Source of the DNA: Actinopolyspora biskrensis
GTDB taxonomy: Bacteria > Actinomycetota > Actinomycetes > Mycobacteriales > Pseudonocardiaceae
NCBI RefSeq assembly: GCF_013408175.1
Contig: NZ_JACBYW010000004.1
Location: forward strand, 381,583 to 445,582
Length of the DNA: 64,000 bases
Reading direction: 5' to 3'
Shown: positions 7,911 through 18,034 of the stretch, one piece after another
How the letters are laid out: the number at the start of each line of letters is the position of its first letter
Numbering within the stretch: the stretch's first letter is position 1
The notes under the pieces: model-generated
The model's database searches: none
What the model was told of the DNA's origin: nothing
The model's input: the letters and a program-made list of their open reading frames with translations, nothing else
Program-made: the position numbers and the translations under genes

Positions 7911-8876
7911 ATGGGTGACTCAGCGCGTTCCCCGGAGGTTCCCCGAGTTCTCAGCAACAGGGCGATCACCATCGGTGCGCTCGTCGTTCTCGGGCTCACG
8001 CTGACCACGATGACCGTGCTGATCGTGGTCTTCCGGGAAGCGCCGCCCAAGACCGTCCTCGAGGTGATCCGGACCTCGGCGAGTCTGGGCGTCGGCACGG
8101 GAGGCGGGGCGGCACTGTGGTTGGCCGCGCGTCGCCAGCGCAGCACCGAGATCAGCATCCGCAGGCGCGATCACGACGCCGCGGAGACGCGGGTCACCGA
8201 GCTCTACGGGAGGGCGGCCGAGCAGCTCAGCGCCGACAAGGCCCCGGTCCGGCTGGCCGGGCTCTTCGCGCTGGAACGGCTCGGGCAGACCTATCCGGCC
8301 CACCGGCAGACCATCGTCGACCTGGTCTGCGCGTACCTGCGCATGCCCCCGGAGGTCCCGGAGGAGTCCGAGACCGAGGAGTACGGCGGTCCCCAGGAGT
8401 TCGAGGTCCGCCAGGCCGCCCAACGGATCCTGGCCACTCACCTGCGCGTGACGGAGGACGACGAGACCGACCGGTGGTTCTGGTCGGACATCACGCTGAA
8501 CCTCTCGGGGGCGAGCCTGCACACGTTCACGTTCTCCCGGTGCCGGGTGCGTTCGGCGAGCTTCGCCAACGCGGTGTTCCACGGCCCCGCCGTGTTCCGC
8601 GGAACGACTTTCGATTCCGGGGCCGACTTCCGCGGGGTGCGATTCACCGGCCTGGGCGATTTTCGCCGGGTCACCTTCCTCGGCGAGGGAGTCACTTTCC
8701 GCGGAGCCTCCTTCGAGGGGGAGGTGGACTTCGGGACGCAGACCACAGCCACCCTCACCGGAGCTTTCACCCGGACCGAGGAGTGTTTCCGACGCAAGTG
8801 GCCCGCGGAGTGGGCGGAGCGGACGACTGAGGCCTCCCCGGAGTGGGCGGAGCTCGTCCCCGGAAAATCTCCGTGA
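7911..8876 (+). CDS. Membrane protein with C-terminal pentapeptide-like repeats
   Basis: The 321-residue product has two N-terminal membrane segments (about residues 18-40 and 54-70), a helical cytosolic region (RVTELYGRAAEQLSADKAPVRLAGLFALERL, partial) and a C-terminal array of A/F-x-F-x-x pentapeptide-like units (ASFANAVFHGPAVF, ADFRGVRF, VTFRGASF). This architecture is common in actinobacterial pentapeptide-repeat membrane proteins of unknown function. ATG 7911 is the first start that precedes the membrane segments. It stands alone, divergent from the flavodoxin-like gene. Confidence 0.75.
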   Translation: MGDSARSPEVPRVLSNRAITIGALVVLGLTLTTMTVLIVVFREAPPKTVLEVIRTSASLGVGTGGGAALWLAARRQRSTEISIRRRDHDAAETRVTELYGRAAEQLSADKAPVRLAGLFALERLGQTYPAHRQTIVDLVCAYLRMPPEVPEESETEEYGGPQEFEVRQAAQRILATHLRVTEDDETDRWFWSDITLNLSGASLHTFTFSRCRVRSASFANAVFHGPAVFRGTTFDSGADFRGVRFTGLGDFRRVTFLGEGVTFRGASFEGEVDFGTQTTATLTGAFTRTEECFRRKWPAEWAERTTEASPEWAELVPGKSP

Positions 8877-9447
8877 TCCCGCGGAACTGGTCCGCGCCCG
8901 TGCGCGTCGTAGCAGTGGTGATCCCGGAAACGGGCTCGCCGTTGAAACCGTGAACACCGTCCCCGACCCCGCGTGAAAGGGGAAAGGCATTGCCCCGTTC
9001 TGCTCTGCCGAACAGCGGCTACGACAGTCGCGAGTTTCTTTCGGAGCGGGCACCCGGCGGACACGTGATGTTCCGAAGAGCGGTTTCGGCGGTCGAACCG
9101 TGTGGCTTGGAGGCCACGCGACGCGGCTTGGTGGTCGCGTGGTGGAGCCGCCGAACCGGTTCGAGGGCACACGTGGACATCGGTCCCGGTCCGGCCCCAC
9201 CCGGTCGTGCGAGTTGCGATCCCTCCGGAGCGTTCCGGTGGACACGGCCACGTGGCTTGGAGGTCACGTAACCGGCCGTGGACATCGCCCCGGTGCCGTC
9301 GCCGAGACACGGCGAAGGGTGGTGCCGGGCAATGTCCGCGGAAACCGGAAGCGGCCGCTCGCAGCGGGTTTTCCGCTCCGGTAGCCGCGGGTGCCTGCTC
9401 CGGGAGAAACCCCCGGCCCGGCCGTCGGCTCGACCGGAGGACTCCGG
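8877..9447. other. 571-bp gene-free region with mini-hairpin repeats
   Basis: No gene is recognised. The region holds three 20-bp hairpins (9099-9269) and direct repeats around them, for example GTGGACATCG near 9173 and 9278. It separates the pentapeptide-repeat gene (+) from pmmB (-), so both genes converge on it. Confidence 0.6.
9099..9269. repeat. Three mini-hairpins with conserved loop GCTTGGWGGY
   Basis: Copies are at 9099-9120 (stem CGTGTG/CACGCG), 9121-9140 (ACGCG/CGCGT) and 9250-9269 (ACGTG/CACGT). The 10-nt loop is nearly invariant while the stem bases change in a pairing-preserving way. The first two copies are adjacent and the third is 110 bp away. Confidence 0.65.
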
Positions 9448-11142
9448 TCAGGACTCGACCAGCGCCCGCACTTCCGAGGTGAGCGCGGACATCATCTCCC
9501 GTGCCCTGCCGCGAGCCGCGGTCAGCTCCGGGCTCGAAGCGGGATCCCGCACCGGTTCCACGGCCTGCAGGTAGCACTTGAGCTTCGGTTCCGTGCCCGA
9601 GGGACGGATCACCACGCGCAGCCCTCCGGGGCCTTCGGACCCCTCCGAACCGGTGCCGCCCCGCAGGACGAGCACGTCGGCGTCGGGCAGCAGGTCCTTC
9701 GTGGACACCGACAGCCCGGCCAGTTCGCCCGGTGGGTGCTCGCGCAGCCTCCGCATCGTCTCGTCGATGGTGGACAGATCCCGCACCCGCACGGAGAGCT
9801 GTCCGGTCTCGTGCACACCGTGCCGGGCCTCCAGCTCGTCCAGCCGGTCCAGCAACGAGCCGGAACGCGCCTTCAGGGTCGCGGCCAGATCACAGGCGAC
9901 CACGGCGGTGGACAGGCCGTCCTTGTCCCGCACGTACTCCGGATCCACGCAGTGCCCCAGCGCCTCCTCGTAGGCGTAGACGAGTCCCGTGGCCGTGCCG
10001 TCGCCCGCGCGCATCAGCCATTTGAAGCCCGTGAGCGTCTCGTCGTAGCGAACGCCGTGGTCCGCGGCGATCGAGCGGAGCATCGCCGAGGACACGATCG
10101 TGGTGGCCACCAGCGGATCCCGCCCGGAACGGTCCGCCGTGCCGAGCACGTGATCGCCGAGCAGCACCCCGGTCTCGTCGCCGCGCAGCATCCGCCAACC
10201 GCCCTCCCGCGCCGGGACCCCGACGGCGCAGCGGTCCGCGTCGGGATCGAGCGCTATGGCCAGCTCGGCCCCGACCTCACCGGCCAGCTCCAGAACGGCG
10301 TCGGTGGCCCCCGGCTCCTCGGGGTTGGGGAACTCGACGGTGGGGAAGTCCGGGTCGGGCTCCTCCTGATCGGCGACGAGGTACACATCGGTGAACCCGG
10401 CCAGGTGCAGCGCGTACCGCAGTGGCCGGGCTCCCACGCCGTGCAGCGCGGTCGCGGCCACCCGCAGGTCACGCGTCCGTCCGCGCGGAAGCGTCTCCAC
10501 GCGGGCCAGGTAGTCGTCGAGCACCCGCTCGTAGTGCTCCCAGCCCTGCTCGGCACGTTCGACCTCGCGCGCGGGCCCGACACGCGCGATCTCGTGCTCG
10601 ATCTCCTCGTCGAACGGGGCCACCAGGGGGGTCCCGCCGGAGAGGTAGACCTTGTAGCCGTTGTCGGCCGGAGGGTTGTGCGAGGCCGTGATCTGCACGC
10701 CCGCGACCGCTCCGAGAGAGCGGGTGGCGTACACGAGCAGCGGCGTGGGCAGCGCCTCGGGGAGGACGTACACCCGGAAACCCGCCGCGTGCAGTACCCC
10801 GGCGGTGTCCTCGGCGAACCGTCTCGAGCCGTGCCGCGCGTCGTGCCCGACCACGACGGTGCCGACCCCTTCCCGGCCGTGCAGCCAACGGGCCAGCCCG
10901 GCGGTGGTGCGCACCACCACGGCCCGGTTCATCCCGTTGGGGCCGGCACGCACCGGCCCCCGCATCCCCGCCGTGCCGAAACCGAGCGGCTGCGCCACCC
11001 GTTGACGGAGCTCGGCGACAGCTCCCTCGTCGCCGCCCTCGGCCGAGGTCAGCAGCTCCCGCAGTTCCGCGCGGCCGTCCTCGTCGACGTCCTCGTCCAG
11101 CCAGCGCCGAGTGGCCTCGCGCAGTTCGTTCTCCAGGGGCAT
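9448..11142 (-). CDS. pmmB: Phosphomannomutase / phosphoglucomutase
   Basis: The 564-residue enzyme is an alpha-D-phosphohexomutase that interconverts hexose 1- and 6-phosphates. Domain 1 has the phosphoserine loop QITASHNPPADNGYK; domain 2 has the metal loop ALDPDADRCAVG; domain 3 has the sugar-recognition GDETGVLLGDH; domain 4 has the phosphate-binding VIRPSGTEPKLKCY. N-terminal FGTAGMRG is typical of the PgcA/PmmB group. The ORF is open upstream, but ATG 11142 (MPLENELREATRRWL) is the family-like start. The gene follows deoD on the same strand, as with Rv3307-Rv3308. It feeds mannose 1-phosphate or glucose 1-phosphate to glycan synthesis, including the donor for Pmt (inference). Confidence 0.93.
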   Translation of the reverse strand: MPLENELREATRRWLDEDVDEDGRAELRELLTSAEGGDEGAVAELRQRVAQPLGFGTAGMRGPVRAGPNGMNRAVVVRTTAGLARWLHGREGVGTVVVGHDARHGSRRFAEDTAGVLHAAGFRVYVLPEALPTPLLVYATRSLGAVAGVQITASHNPPADNGYKVYLSGGTPLVAPFDEEIEHEIARVGPAREVERAEQGWEHYERVLDDYLARVETLPRGRTRDLRVAATALHGVGARPLRYALHLAGFTDVYLVADQEEPDPDFPTVEFPNPEEPGATDAVLELAGEVGAELAIALDPDADRCAVGVPAREGGWRMLRGDETGVLLGDHVLGTADRSGRDPLVATTIVSSAMLRSIAADHGVRYDETLTGFKWLMRAGDGTATGLVYAYEEALGHCVDPEYVRDKDGLSTAVVACDLAATLKARSGSLLDRLDELEARHGVHETGQLSVRVRDLSTIDETMRRLREHPPGELAGLSVSTKDLLPDADVLVLRGGTGSEGSEGPGGLRVVIRPSGTEPKLKCYLQAVEPVRDPASSPELTAARGRAREMMSALTSEVRALVES

Positions 11143-11423
11143 GTCGGCCTCGCGTGCTTCGTCGGTTCCACGGTGGACAAATGGGCTCGCGGGCGGGGGA
11201 AGCAGCGTTCGTCCCCGGACCGGCGCTGGTCGTCGCCCGGTGCCGGGGTGCCCGCTCACGAGCCCGCCAGGGATCCGCCAGGCGAGTACCCACGACCGGG
11301 GAGAGCGGAAAACATCGGCTGAGTTCCCGCGCGAATCGGGTGAGCACTCGTTCGGTCGGGGCGATCGTCGGGAAAGCGGCTTCGCGGCTTTCCACCACCT
11401 GCGAAAACCAACCCGCGCGACCT

Positions 11424-12242
11424 CTAAGCCCGCTCGACGAGCGAGCGCAGCAGCTTGCCCATGCGGGAGGCCGAGGCCCTGCCCGCCTCGAGCACCTCCT
11501 GGTGGTTCAACGGTTCCCCCGCCATCCCGGCCGCCGGATTGGTGACCAGCGAGAGCCCGAACACCTCGGCTCCGGCCGCCCGCGCGGCTATGGCCTCCTG
11601 CACGGTGGACATGCCGACGAGATCGGCCCCCAGCGTGCGCAGCATCCCGATCTCGGCGGGAGTCTCGAAGTGCGGGCCCGGCATGCACGCGTAGACCCCC
11701 TCGGTGAGGGAGGGGTCGATCTCCCCGGCGATCTCGCGCAGCCGCCGCGCGTACAGATCGGTCAGATCAACGAACCGCGCGCCGACGAGCGGCGAACGCG
11801 CCGTCATGTTCAGGTGGTCCGCGATGAGCACGGGCTGTCCCACGCTCATGTCCGAGCGCAGTCCGCCCGCCGCGTTGGTGAGCACCACGGTCCGGCACCC
11901 CGCGGCCGCCGCCACGCGCACGCCGTGCACCACCTTGTCGACACCGAGCCCCTCGTAGAGGTGCGTGCGCCCGAGCATCACCAGCACGCGTTTGTCCCCG
12001 ACGGCCAGGGACCACATCCTGCCGGAGTGCCCCACGGCCCCGGGGGAGTCGAACCCGGGGAGCTCGGACATGCTCAGTTCCGTTTCGGGGGCGCCGAACT
12101 CCTCGGCCGCCGGTTGCCACCCGGAACCGAGCACCACGGCCACGTCGTGCCGTGCGGCTCCGGTGAACTCGGCCAGTGCTCCGGCCGCCCCGCTCGCCGC
12201 CGCTTCCGGGTCGGCGGGCTCCGATGTTGTGGAAGACGTCAC
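11424..12242 (-). CDS. deoD: Purine nucleoside phosphorylase
   Basis: This 272-residue enzyme cleaves purine nucleosides with phosphate to base and ribose 1-phosphate. Motifs include VVLGSGWQ (phosphate loop), [27 protein letters not shown] and TNPAAGM, which place it in the trimeric PNP class. Ribose 1-phosphate from this reaction may be converted by the neighbouring phosphohexomutase-type enzyme. Although the reading frame is open far upstream, GTG 12242 (VTSSTTSEP) follows a TAGGCT box by 7 nt, indicating a leaderless start. It lies upstream of pmmB with a 281-bp gap on the same strand. Confidence 0.93.
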   Translation of the reverse strand: MTSSTTSEPADPEAAASGAAGALAEFTGAARHDVAVVLGSGWQPAAEEFGAPETELSMSELPGFDSPGAVGHSGRMWSLAVGDKRVLVMLGRTHLYEGLGVDKVVHGVRVAAAAGCRTVVLTNAAGGLRSDMSVGQPVLIADHLNMTARSPLVGARFVDLTDLYARRLREIAGEIDPSLTEGVYACMPGPHFETPAEIGMLRTLGADLVGMSTVQEAIAARAAGAEVFGLSLVTNPAAGMAGEPLNHQEVLEAGRASASRMGKLLRSLVERA

Positions 12243-12249
12243 GACGAGC

Positions 12250-12255
12250 AGCCTA
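12250..12255 (-). promoter_or_regulatory. TANNNT box of deoD
   Basis: TAGGCT (12255 to 12250 on the - strand) is followed by 7 nt and the GTG at 12242. The same hexamer and spacing precede accD5 and the response-regulator gene. Confidence 0.65.
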
Positions 12256-12304
12256 ACGAATGATCGCGCTCGTGGCCCGCCGCTCCGCGCGGTGGCGGGA
12301 CCTT

Positions 12305-14095
12305 TCAGCCCGCGCGGAACCGCGAAGCGGTGCGCTCGTGGAGGTCTCGGGCCTCGGACCTGTCCGGAGCGGTCACCCGCACGACCCAGAGGTCCCCGTC
12401 GCGGGCCATCACACGGGCCGTGGTGAACCGTCGCGTCGTCCCCGACCCGGTCCCGCCGATCCCCGGTGAGGTGGTCCGGTAGGTCAGCGTCCTGTCGCGG
12501 TGCCCCCCTGAGCGGGGCGGTCCGTCCGTTCGTTGCGAAAGCATCTCCAGCCGGCCCGGGGCCCGGTGCTTGTTCCTCAGGGCGATCAGGTATCCGCGTG
12601 TCGTGTAGCCCCGCTCGTAGTAGTCGCCGAAACGCTGGACGGCCAGCTCCGTCCTCCCGTTCGGGGACAAGAAGTGGACGGTCATGCTCCTGGTGGGCGG
12701 TCCCTGGCTGTACCCCTGGAAGCGGGACCACCCCGTGGGGGCGGAGATGCTGTAGTCGCTCGCCCCGCCGTCGCCGCGGTGCGCGATCCTGCCGTGGTAC
12801 TCGCGCAGCTGCACCGGCTCGGGCAGCACGGTGCCCCGTGTTCCGTCCTGGACGGGCAACAACGGCTGGTCGGCGAGGAACCTCGTTCCGAGAAAGGTCC
12901 CGGCGGAGGAGAGGACGAAAACCGCGACCGCGGCCAGCGCGAGCGCGACGACCCCGATCCGGGAGCGCTTGCGCGGTGGCGGAGAGCTCGGCGTGAACGG
13001 GAGCGGTCCCGGGTCGGCCGCGAGCGGGGCCGGCTGTTCCGCCGCGTCGGCACTCGCCTTCGAGGTGTCTCGCCCGGTCCGCCCGGAGGGCGACGGTTCG
13101 GCGGATTCGTGCGAACCGGTTCCGGGGTGTCGCTCCTCCTCGCTCGTGTAGGACGGAGCGGGGGTGCCGGAGAGCGGGGTGCGTTCGGTGGAAGCCTCGG
13201 CGGGGAGCAAGTGGGCGAACGGTTCCGCCCCGGGTTCGGGCAGCAGGGGCTGCACGAGTCTGCGCACCTCGCGCAGCGAGAGCCGGAGCTGCGGGTCCTT
13301 GACCATCAGCCCGGCGATGACCTCGCCTAGCGGTCCCTGCTTGTCCGGTTCGGGAACGGGGTCGTTGACCACCGAGGTGATGGTCTCCACCGGGTTGTCG
13401 TCGCTGTCGTACGGCGGTCTCCCCGCGGCGGCCGCGAACAGGGTGGCTCCGAGCCCCCACAGGTCGGCGGCGGAGGTGATCGGCTCTCCCGCGGCGACCT
13501 CCGGGGCGATGAACGCCGGGGTGCCCAGCATGATGCCGGTGCGGGTGAGGGTCGGCTCGGCCACGTTCCTGGATATGCCGAAGTCGCTCAGCTTGATCTG
13601 GCCGTCCGAGGAGAGCAGCACGTTGCCCGGTTTGACGTCGCGGTGCACCACGCCGGAGCGGTGCGCGGTGTCCAGCGCTGCGGCGACCGCGTTGGTGAGC
13701 GTGGCCAGCTGCCGGTCGCCGAGCGGGCCGTGCTCCCGGATGATGGTGGCCAGGCTCTGCGAGGGAACCAGCTCCATGACGACGAACGGGTCCTCGCCCT
13801 CCCGGGCCACGTCGTAGAGAGTGACCACGTTCGGGTGCGAGACCACGGCTATTGCCCTGGCTTCCCGGAGGGTGCGTTCCCGTATCTCGGCGGCTTCCTC
13901 GGTCGGGATCCCCTTGGGAAGCTGCACCACCTTGATGGCGACCGGCCTGCGCAGCAGCTCGTCCGTACCGGACCACACGGAGCCCATGGCACCGCCACCG
14001 ATCTTGGAGTGCATCCGGTACCGGTCGGCTATCAGCCGACCTTCCACGGGCTCGTCGGATTCGGGTTCCGCGTCTGGCACGCCTCCATTGTCCAC
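12305..14095 (-). CDS. Transmembrane Ser/Thr protein kinase (PknB type)
   Basis: A eukaryotic-like kinase of about 596 residues that phosphorylates proteins in response to an extracytoplasmic cue. The kinase domain (about residues 20-280) shows the glycine loop [13 protein letters not shown] lysine, catalytic [20 protein letters not shown] and the GTPAFIAPE activation segment. A Pro/Ser-rich juxtamembrane region (about 300-390) leads to one membrane helix ([19 protein letters not shown]). An external domain of about 180 residues has no PASTA repeats; its fold is not recognised. Start GTG 14095 is chosen because AAGGAAG lies 9 nt upstream; TTG 14098 is also possible. It is not next to fha or cell-division genes. 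Confidence 0.88.
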   Translation of the reverse strand: MDNGGVPDAEPESDEPVEGRLIADRYRMHSKIGGGAMGSVWSGTDELLRRPVAIKVVQLPKGIPTEEAAEIRERTLREARAIAVVSHPNVVTLYDVAREGEDPFVVMELVPSQSLATIIREHGPLGDRQLATLTNAVAAALDTAHRSGVVHRDVKPGNVLLSSDGQIKLSDFGISRNVAEPTLTRTGIMLGTPAFIAPEVAAGEPITSAADLWGLGATLFAAAAGRPPYDSDDNPVETITSVVNDPVPEPDKQGPLGEVIAGLMVKDPQLRLSLREVRRLVQPLLPEPGAEPFAHLLPAEASTERTPLSGTPAPSYTSEEERHPGTGSHESAEPSPSGRTGRDTSKASADAAEQPAPLAADPGPLPFTPSSPPPRKRSRIGVVALALAAVAVFVLSSAGTFLGTRFLADQPLLPVQDGTRGTVLPEPVQLREYHGRIAHRGDGGASDYSISAPTGWSRFQGYSQGPPTRSMTVHFLSPNGRTELAVQRFGDYYERGYTTRGYLIALRNKHRAPGRLEMLSQRTDGPPRSGGHRDRTLTYRTTSPGIGGTGSGTTRRFTTARVMARDGDLWVVRVTAPDRSEARDLHERTASRFRAG

Positions 14096-14676
14096 CAAGG
14101 TGTTCTTCCTTACGGGGCAGTGGTGAGTCCGGGAGGGCCGCCCCGACGCCGAGGCATCCACTCCGGGGTGCGGTGGGACCTTCCGCCGAGCTACCACCCA
14201 CGTGAATCACTCCGGGAGAGCTCCCGCGAGGGGAGCGGTAGCGCCTCTTTCTCGATTCCCCGGCGTTAACAGCGGTGAACTTTCTTACCCGGCGGTGGCC
14301 CCTTCGAAGCGGGATTTTCCGGGCGAAAAGTCCTGACCTGCGCAGAAGATCCGGACCGGTGGCGCTGCGCGGTGTCCACCCCGCGGAACCGGCGAGTGGA
14401 AGCGCTCCTGATCGGCTACGTTTGACGGTGATCGGGTCACAGTGGCCGCGCCGCACGGTGGAGCGGGCCCACCGCCACGTGGGGGAACCGCTCGATCGGG
14501 GGCCGGATGAGCGGACCGGGTGCTCCCCCGACCGTGAAACCCGTGCCGTCACGAGGAGCGGAGCAGCACGACACGCCGGAACGGAGTCGTGGTGGTAACC
14601 GTGCCGCGGGTGACGAACAATCCCGGATGCCCACATCGCCGGGAACGGGAGGGCCCGCCGCGACCGGGAGGTGTTC
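14096..14676. other. Intergenic region between kinase gene and mrp operon
   Basis: About 580 bp without a gene. It must contain the divergent promoters of the kinase gene and of mrpA. TTTGACGGTG near 14420 is a plausible -35-like element for the mrp operon, but I see no clear -10. Nothing else is recognised. Confidence 0.4.
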
Positions 14677-17043
14677 GTGCTCGCACTGGTGGTTGCACAC
14701 CTGCTCGTGTCACTCGTGCTGCCCGGACTGACCGGTCGGCACACCCGGATCGCGTTCGGCGTGGCGGCGCTCCCGCCCGCGGCTGCCCTGTGCTGGGTGC
14801 TCGCCCACTCCCGCGCCGTGCTCTCCGGTGCGGGACCGGTGGAGGCGGTGAACTGGGCGGGACCGCTCGGCCTGGGATTCGCGTTCCGCCTGGACGCCCT
14901 GGCGTTGGTCATGACCCTGCTGGTCTCGGGAATCGGCGTGCTCGTGCTGCTCTACGCGGGGTGGTACTTCGAGCGGGGAAGCGGCGACGCGAGGCGCTCG
15001 GCCCCGCTGCTGCTGGCCTTCGCCGGGGTGATGCTCGGACTGGTGCTGGCCGACGACCTGCTCACCCTCTACGTGTTCTGGGAACTGACCACGATCTGTT
15101 CGTTCCTGCTCGTCGGGCAGTCCGGTGTGACCAGGGAGTCCCGCAGGTCCTCCCTGCAGGCCCTGCTGGTGACCGCCCTGGGTGGGCTCGTGATGCTGCT
15201 CGGCTTCATCGTGCTGGGGGAGGCGGGCGGCAGCTACCGCATCTCCGAACTGGCCGAGAACCCGCCCACGGGAGCGCCGCTGTCCGTCGCCGCCGGACTG
15301 ATACTGGCCGGGGCCTTCACGAAGTCGGCCCAGCTCCCCTTCCACAACTGGCTGCCCGCCGCGATGGTCGCGCCGACGCCGATCAGTACCTACCTGCACG
15401 CGGCTTCCATGGTCAAGGCCGGTGTCTTCCTGATCGCCAGACTGGCACCGGTACTGGCCGGGGTGGCCTTCCTGCCCGCGGTGACGGCCGTGTTCGGGAT
15501 CGCCACCATGCTCGTGGCCGGGTGGCGCGCCCTGCGGGAGAACGACCTGAAGCTGCTGCTGGCCTACGGCACGGTCAGCCAGCTCGGATTCATGACCGTG
15601 CTGGCGGGCTCCGGGAGCTACACCGGTTCGCTGGCCGTTGCCGCGATGCTGCTCGCGCACGGCACCTTCAAGGCGACGCTCTTCCTGGCCACCGGCGTAG
15701 TGGACCACCAGGCCGGAACCAGGGACATCCGTGAACTGTCCGGAGTGGCCGGACGGCTGCCGTGGGTGACGACCGTGTCCGTGGTGGCCGCGATGTCCAT
15801 GGCCGGGCTGCCACCGATGGTCGGATTCGTGGCCAAGGAGGCGGCTTTCGAGGCCTTCCTCGGCGGCGGCTGGGACGTGGCGGTCGAGGTGGGGCTGATC
15901 CTCGGCTCGATGCTGACCGTGGCCTACAGCGCGCGGATGCTGTGGGGAGCGTTCGCGGTCAAGCCGGGGGTGCGGCGCAACGAGGCCGATCCCGCCCCGG
16001 CGGCGCTGTGGATACCGCCCGCCGTGACGGCGCTCGGCTGCCTGGCCCTCGGCGTCGGCTACCCGCTGACCGACGCGCTCACCTCCGCCTACGCCGGACG
16101 GATCGCGGGCCACGAGGGGGAGTACCACCTCGGCCTGTGGCACGGATTCAACCCGCCGCTGGCCTTCTCCGCGCTCACGCTGCTCGGTGGGCTCGCGCTG
16201 TTCGCCCTCAACACGAGACTGAACAGGAGGCGTGAGCTGCTGCCGGCAGGCATGAGCGCGCAGCACGGTTACGAGCGGGTGATGGGCTCGCTGGAACGGG
16301 TGGCCGTCGGTGTGACGGGGCGTATTCAGGTCGGCTCGCTGCCCACCTATCTCGCGATCATCCTGCTCACCGTGCTGGTCGTTCCCGGTTCGGTGCTGCT
16401 GTTCAGGGAGACCCCGGTGGAGAACCTCCGCTGGTGGGACAGGATGCTGCAGCTGCCGCTGGCGCTCGTGATCCTGATAGCGGCGGCCGGGGTGGCCAGG
16501 GCGCGGAGGAGGATGACGGCGGTGCTGCTGGTCGGCGTGGTCGGTTACGGCATCGGAGGCATGTTCGTCCTCGGGGGAGGACCGGACCTCGCGCTGACCC
16601 AGTTCCTGGTGGAGACGCTGACCCTGGTGGCGTTCGTGCTGGTGCTGCGCAGGCTGCCCGCCCGCTTCACCGAGACCGAGTCCTCCCGGGGGGTCCGGGT
16701 GCCGAAGGTGCTGCTCGCCCTGGGGGGCGGGGTGTTCGTCGGCTTCGCCTCGTTGATCTTCAGTTCGGCGCGGGACACCGCCTCCGAGGTCAGCGTGCAG
16801 TACCTGGAACACGCCGAGGAGGGCACCTCGGCCACCAACGTGGTGAACGCGATCATCGTCGACTTCCGGGCCTTCGACACCGTCGGCGAGATCTCCGTCC
16901 TCGCGGTCACGGCGACGGGGGTGGCCAGCCTGGTGCTCACCGCACGTTCCTCCCGCAGGAGGAGGCACGCCAGGTCCAGACGCGACATCGCCGTGACCTC
17001 CCCCGGCACGAGCTCCGGCGAGCGGGGATCGGAGGTGTCCTGA
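14677..17043 (+). CDS. mrpA: Na+/H+ antiporter subunit A (MrpA/MnhA)
   Basis: MrpA is the largest membrane subunit of the multisubunit cation/proton antiporter and is homologous to complex I NuoL. The 788-residue product has some 20 membrane helices. The antiporter-core signature is visible in [20 protein letters not shown] and [11 protein letters not shown], the lysine-containing proton channel. The C-terminal part ([20 protein letters not shown]) is the MrpA tail domain related to NuoJ. GTG 14677 has GGGAG 6 nt upstream; GTG 14671 is less well placed. It is the first gene of a seven-gene operon whose members overlap by stop/start. Confidence 0.9.
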   Translation: MLALVVAHLLVSLVLPGLTGRHTRIAFGVAALPPAAALCWVLAHSRAVLSGAGPVEAVNWAGPLGLGFAFRLDALALVMTLLVSGIGVLVLLYAGWYFERGSGDARRSAPLLLAFAGVMLGLVLADDLLTLYVFWELTTICSFLLVGQSGVTRESRRSSLQALLVTALGGLVMLLGFIVLGEAGGSYRISELAENPPTGAPLSVAAGLILAGAFTKSAQLPFHNWLPAAMVAPTPISTYLHAASMVKAGVFLIARLAPVLAGVAFLPAVTAVFGIATMLVAGWRALRENDLKLLLAYGTVSQLGFMTVLAGSGSYTGSLAVAAMLLAHGTFKATLFLATGVVDHQAGTRDIRELSGVAGRLPWVTTVSVVAAMSMAGLPPMVGFVAKEAAFEAFLGGGWDVAVEVGLILGSMLTVAYSARMLWGAFAVKPGVRRNEADPAPAALWIPPAVTALGCLALGVGYPLTDALTSAYAGRIAGHEGEYHLGLWHGFNPPLAFSALTLLGGLALFALNTRLNRRRELLPAGMSAQHGYERVMGSLERVAVGVTGRIQVGSLPTYLAIILLTVLVVPGSVLLFRETPVENLRWWDRMLQLPLALVILIAAAGVARARRRMTAVLLVGVVGYGIGGMFVLGGGPDLALTQFLVETLTLVAFVLVLRRLPARFTETESSRGVRVPKVLLALGGGVFVGFASLIFSSARDTASEVSVQYLEHAEEGTSATNVVNAIIVDFRAFDTVGEISVLAVTATGVASLVLTARSSRRRRHARSRRDIAVTSPGTSSGERGSEVS

Positions 17044-17612
17044 TGACCGAGCACGAGCACCGGGAGAAGTCCGGTGGGCCGTCCTCCACGGAATCGTGGT
17101 TCCGTTCGGACGCTCCCGCCGAGCGGTGGCTGCTCTCCGGGTACAGCCGCGACTCCAGGGAACGGACCATACTGCTCGAGCTGGTGGTGCGGGTGCTCTT
17201 CCCCACCGTGATCGTTTTCTCGCTGTACCTGCTGTTCGCGGGGCACTCCCGCTCGGGGGGCGGGTTCAGCGGCGGCCTGGTCGCTGGGCAGGCCTTCGTG
17301 CTCCGCTACCTGGCCGGGGGACGGCTGGACGACAGCTCCACCTTCTCGATGCGTCCTCCCGTGCTGATCGGAGTGGGACTGACCATAGCGGTGCTGATGG
17401 GGTTCTTGCCCGTGCTGTTCGGCGGTCTGGTGCTGGAGAGCGGCACCTTCGCCTTCACCGCGCCGCTGCTGGGGAAGATCAAGATCGCCAGCAACCTCTT
17501 CCTGGACGTCGGTGTCTACCTGCTGATCATCGGTGTGGTGCTGGATCTGCTGCGGACCCTCGGCTCCGGGGTGGAGGCAGACATAGCCGCGAGTGGGGAG
17601 GAACGACGATGA
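17043..17612 (+). CDS. mrpB: Na+/H+ antiporter subunit B (MrpB/MnhB)
   Basis: The 189-residue membrane subunit carries the MnhB domain: four helices following a 45-residue charged N-terminus, with the conserved HSRSGGGFSGGLVAGQAFVL segment and a later GKIKIASNLFLDVGVYLL. It assembles with MrpA and MrpC-G. Its ATG overlaps the mrpA stop (TGATG), so translation is coupled. Confidence 0.93.
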   Translation: MTEHEHREKSGGPSSTESWFRSDAPAERWLLSGYSRDSRERTILLELVVRVLFPTVIVFSLYLLFAGHSRSGGGFSGGLVAGQAFVLRYLAGGRLDDSSTFSMRPPVLIGVGLTIAVLMGFLPVLFGGLVLESGTFAFTAPLLGKIKIASNLFLDVGVYLLIIGVVLDLLRTLGSGVEADIAASGEERR

Positions 17613-18034
17613 GCAGCGTGAACCTGACGATGGCCATCGTTCTCGGGGGGCTGTACGCGACCGGGTTCTACCTGCTGCTGCAACGTTCCCTGATGCGCGT
17701 CCTGCTCGGGATCGTGATCCTCGGGCACGGGGCGAACCTGCTGCTCCAACAGGCGGGAGGCGCCCCCGCGGGACGCCCCCCGATGCTGGGTGAGGCCCCC
17801 GTCCGGTTGATGTCCGATCCGCTTCCGCAGGCCATGGCCCTGACGGCGATCGTCATCACCTTCGCCCTGACCACCTTTCTGCTCGCCCTGGCTTACCGGG
17901 CCTGGCAGCTGCTCGGCCACGACGAGGTGCAGGACGACGTGGAGGACCGCCGTATCAGGAGGCTGGAGAGCGAGCTGGCCGAGGGAGAGAGCGCGGAGAA
18001 CGAGCAGGAGCTGGATTCGGAGGCAACCCGTTGA
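17609..18034 (+). CDS. mrpC: Na+/H+ antiporter subunit C (MrpC/MnhC)
   Basis: The 141-residue, three-helix subunit is homologous to NuoK. The pattern GLYATGFYLLLQRSLMRVLL and IVITFALTTFLLALAYR is characteristic. A charged C-terminal extension (about residues 105-141, Glu/Arg-rich) is longer than in Bacillus MrpC. ATG 17609 overlaps the mrpB stop in an ATGA arrangement. Confidence 0.93.
   Translation: MSSVNLTMAIVLGGLYATGFYLLLQRSLMRVLLGIVILGHGANLLLQQAGGAPAGRPPMLGEAPVRLMSDPLPQAMALTAIVITFALTTFLLALAYRAWQLLGHDEVQDDVEDRRIRRLESELAEGESAENEQELDSEATR

Noticed and set aside
11424-14912. Single 1162-residue protein on the - strand
   Set aside because: Only the last 272 codons read as deoD; the rest is the out-of-frame antisense-like shadow of the kinase gene and non-coding DNA.
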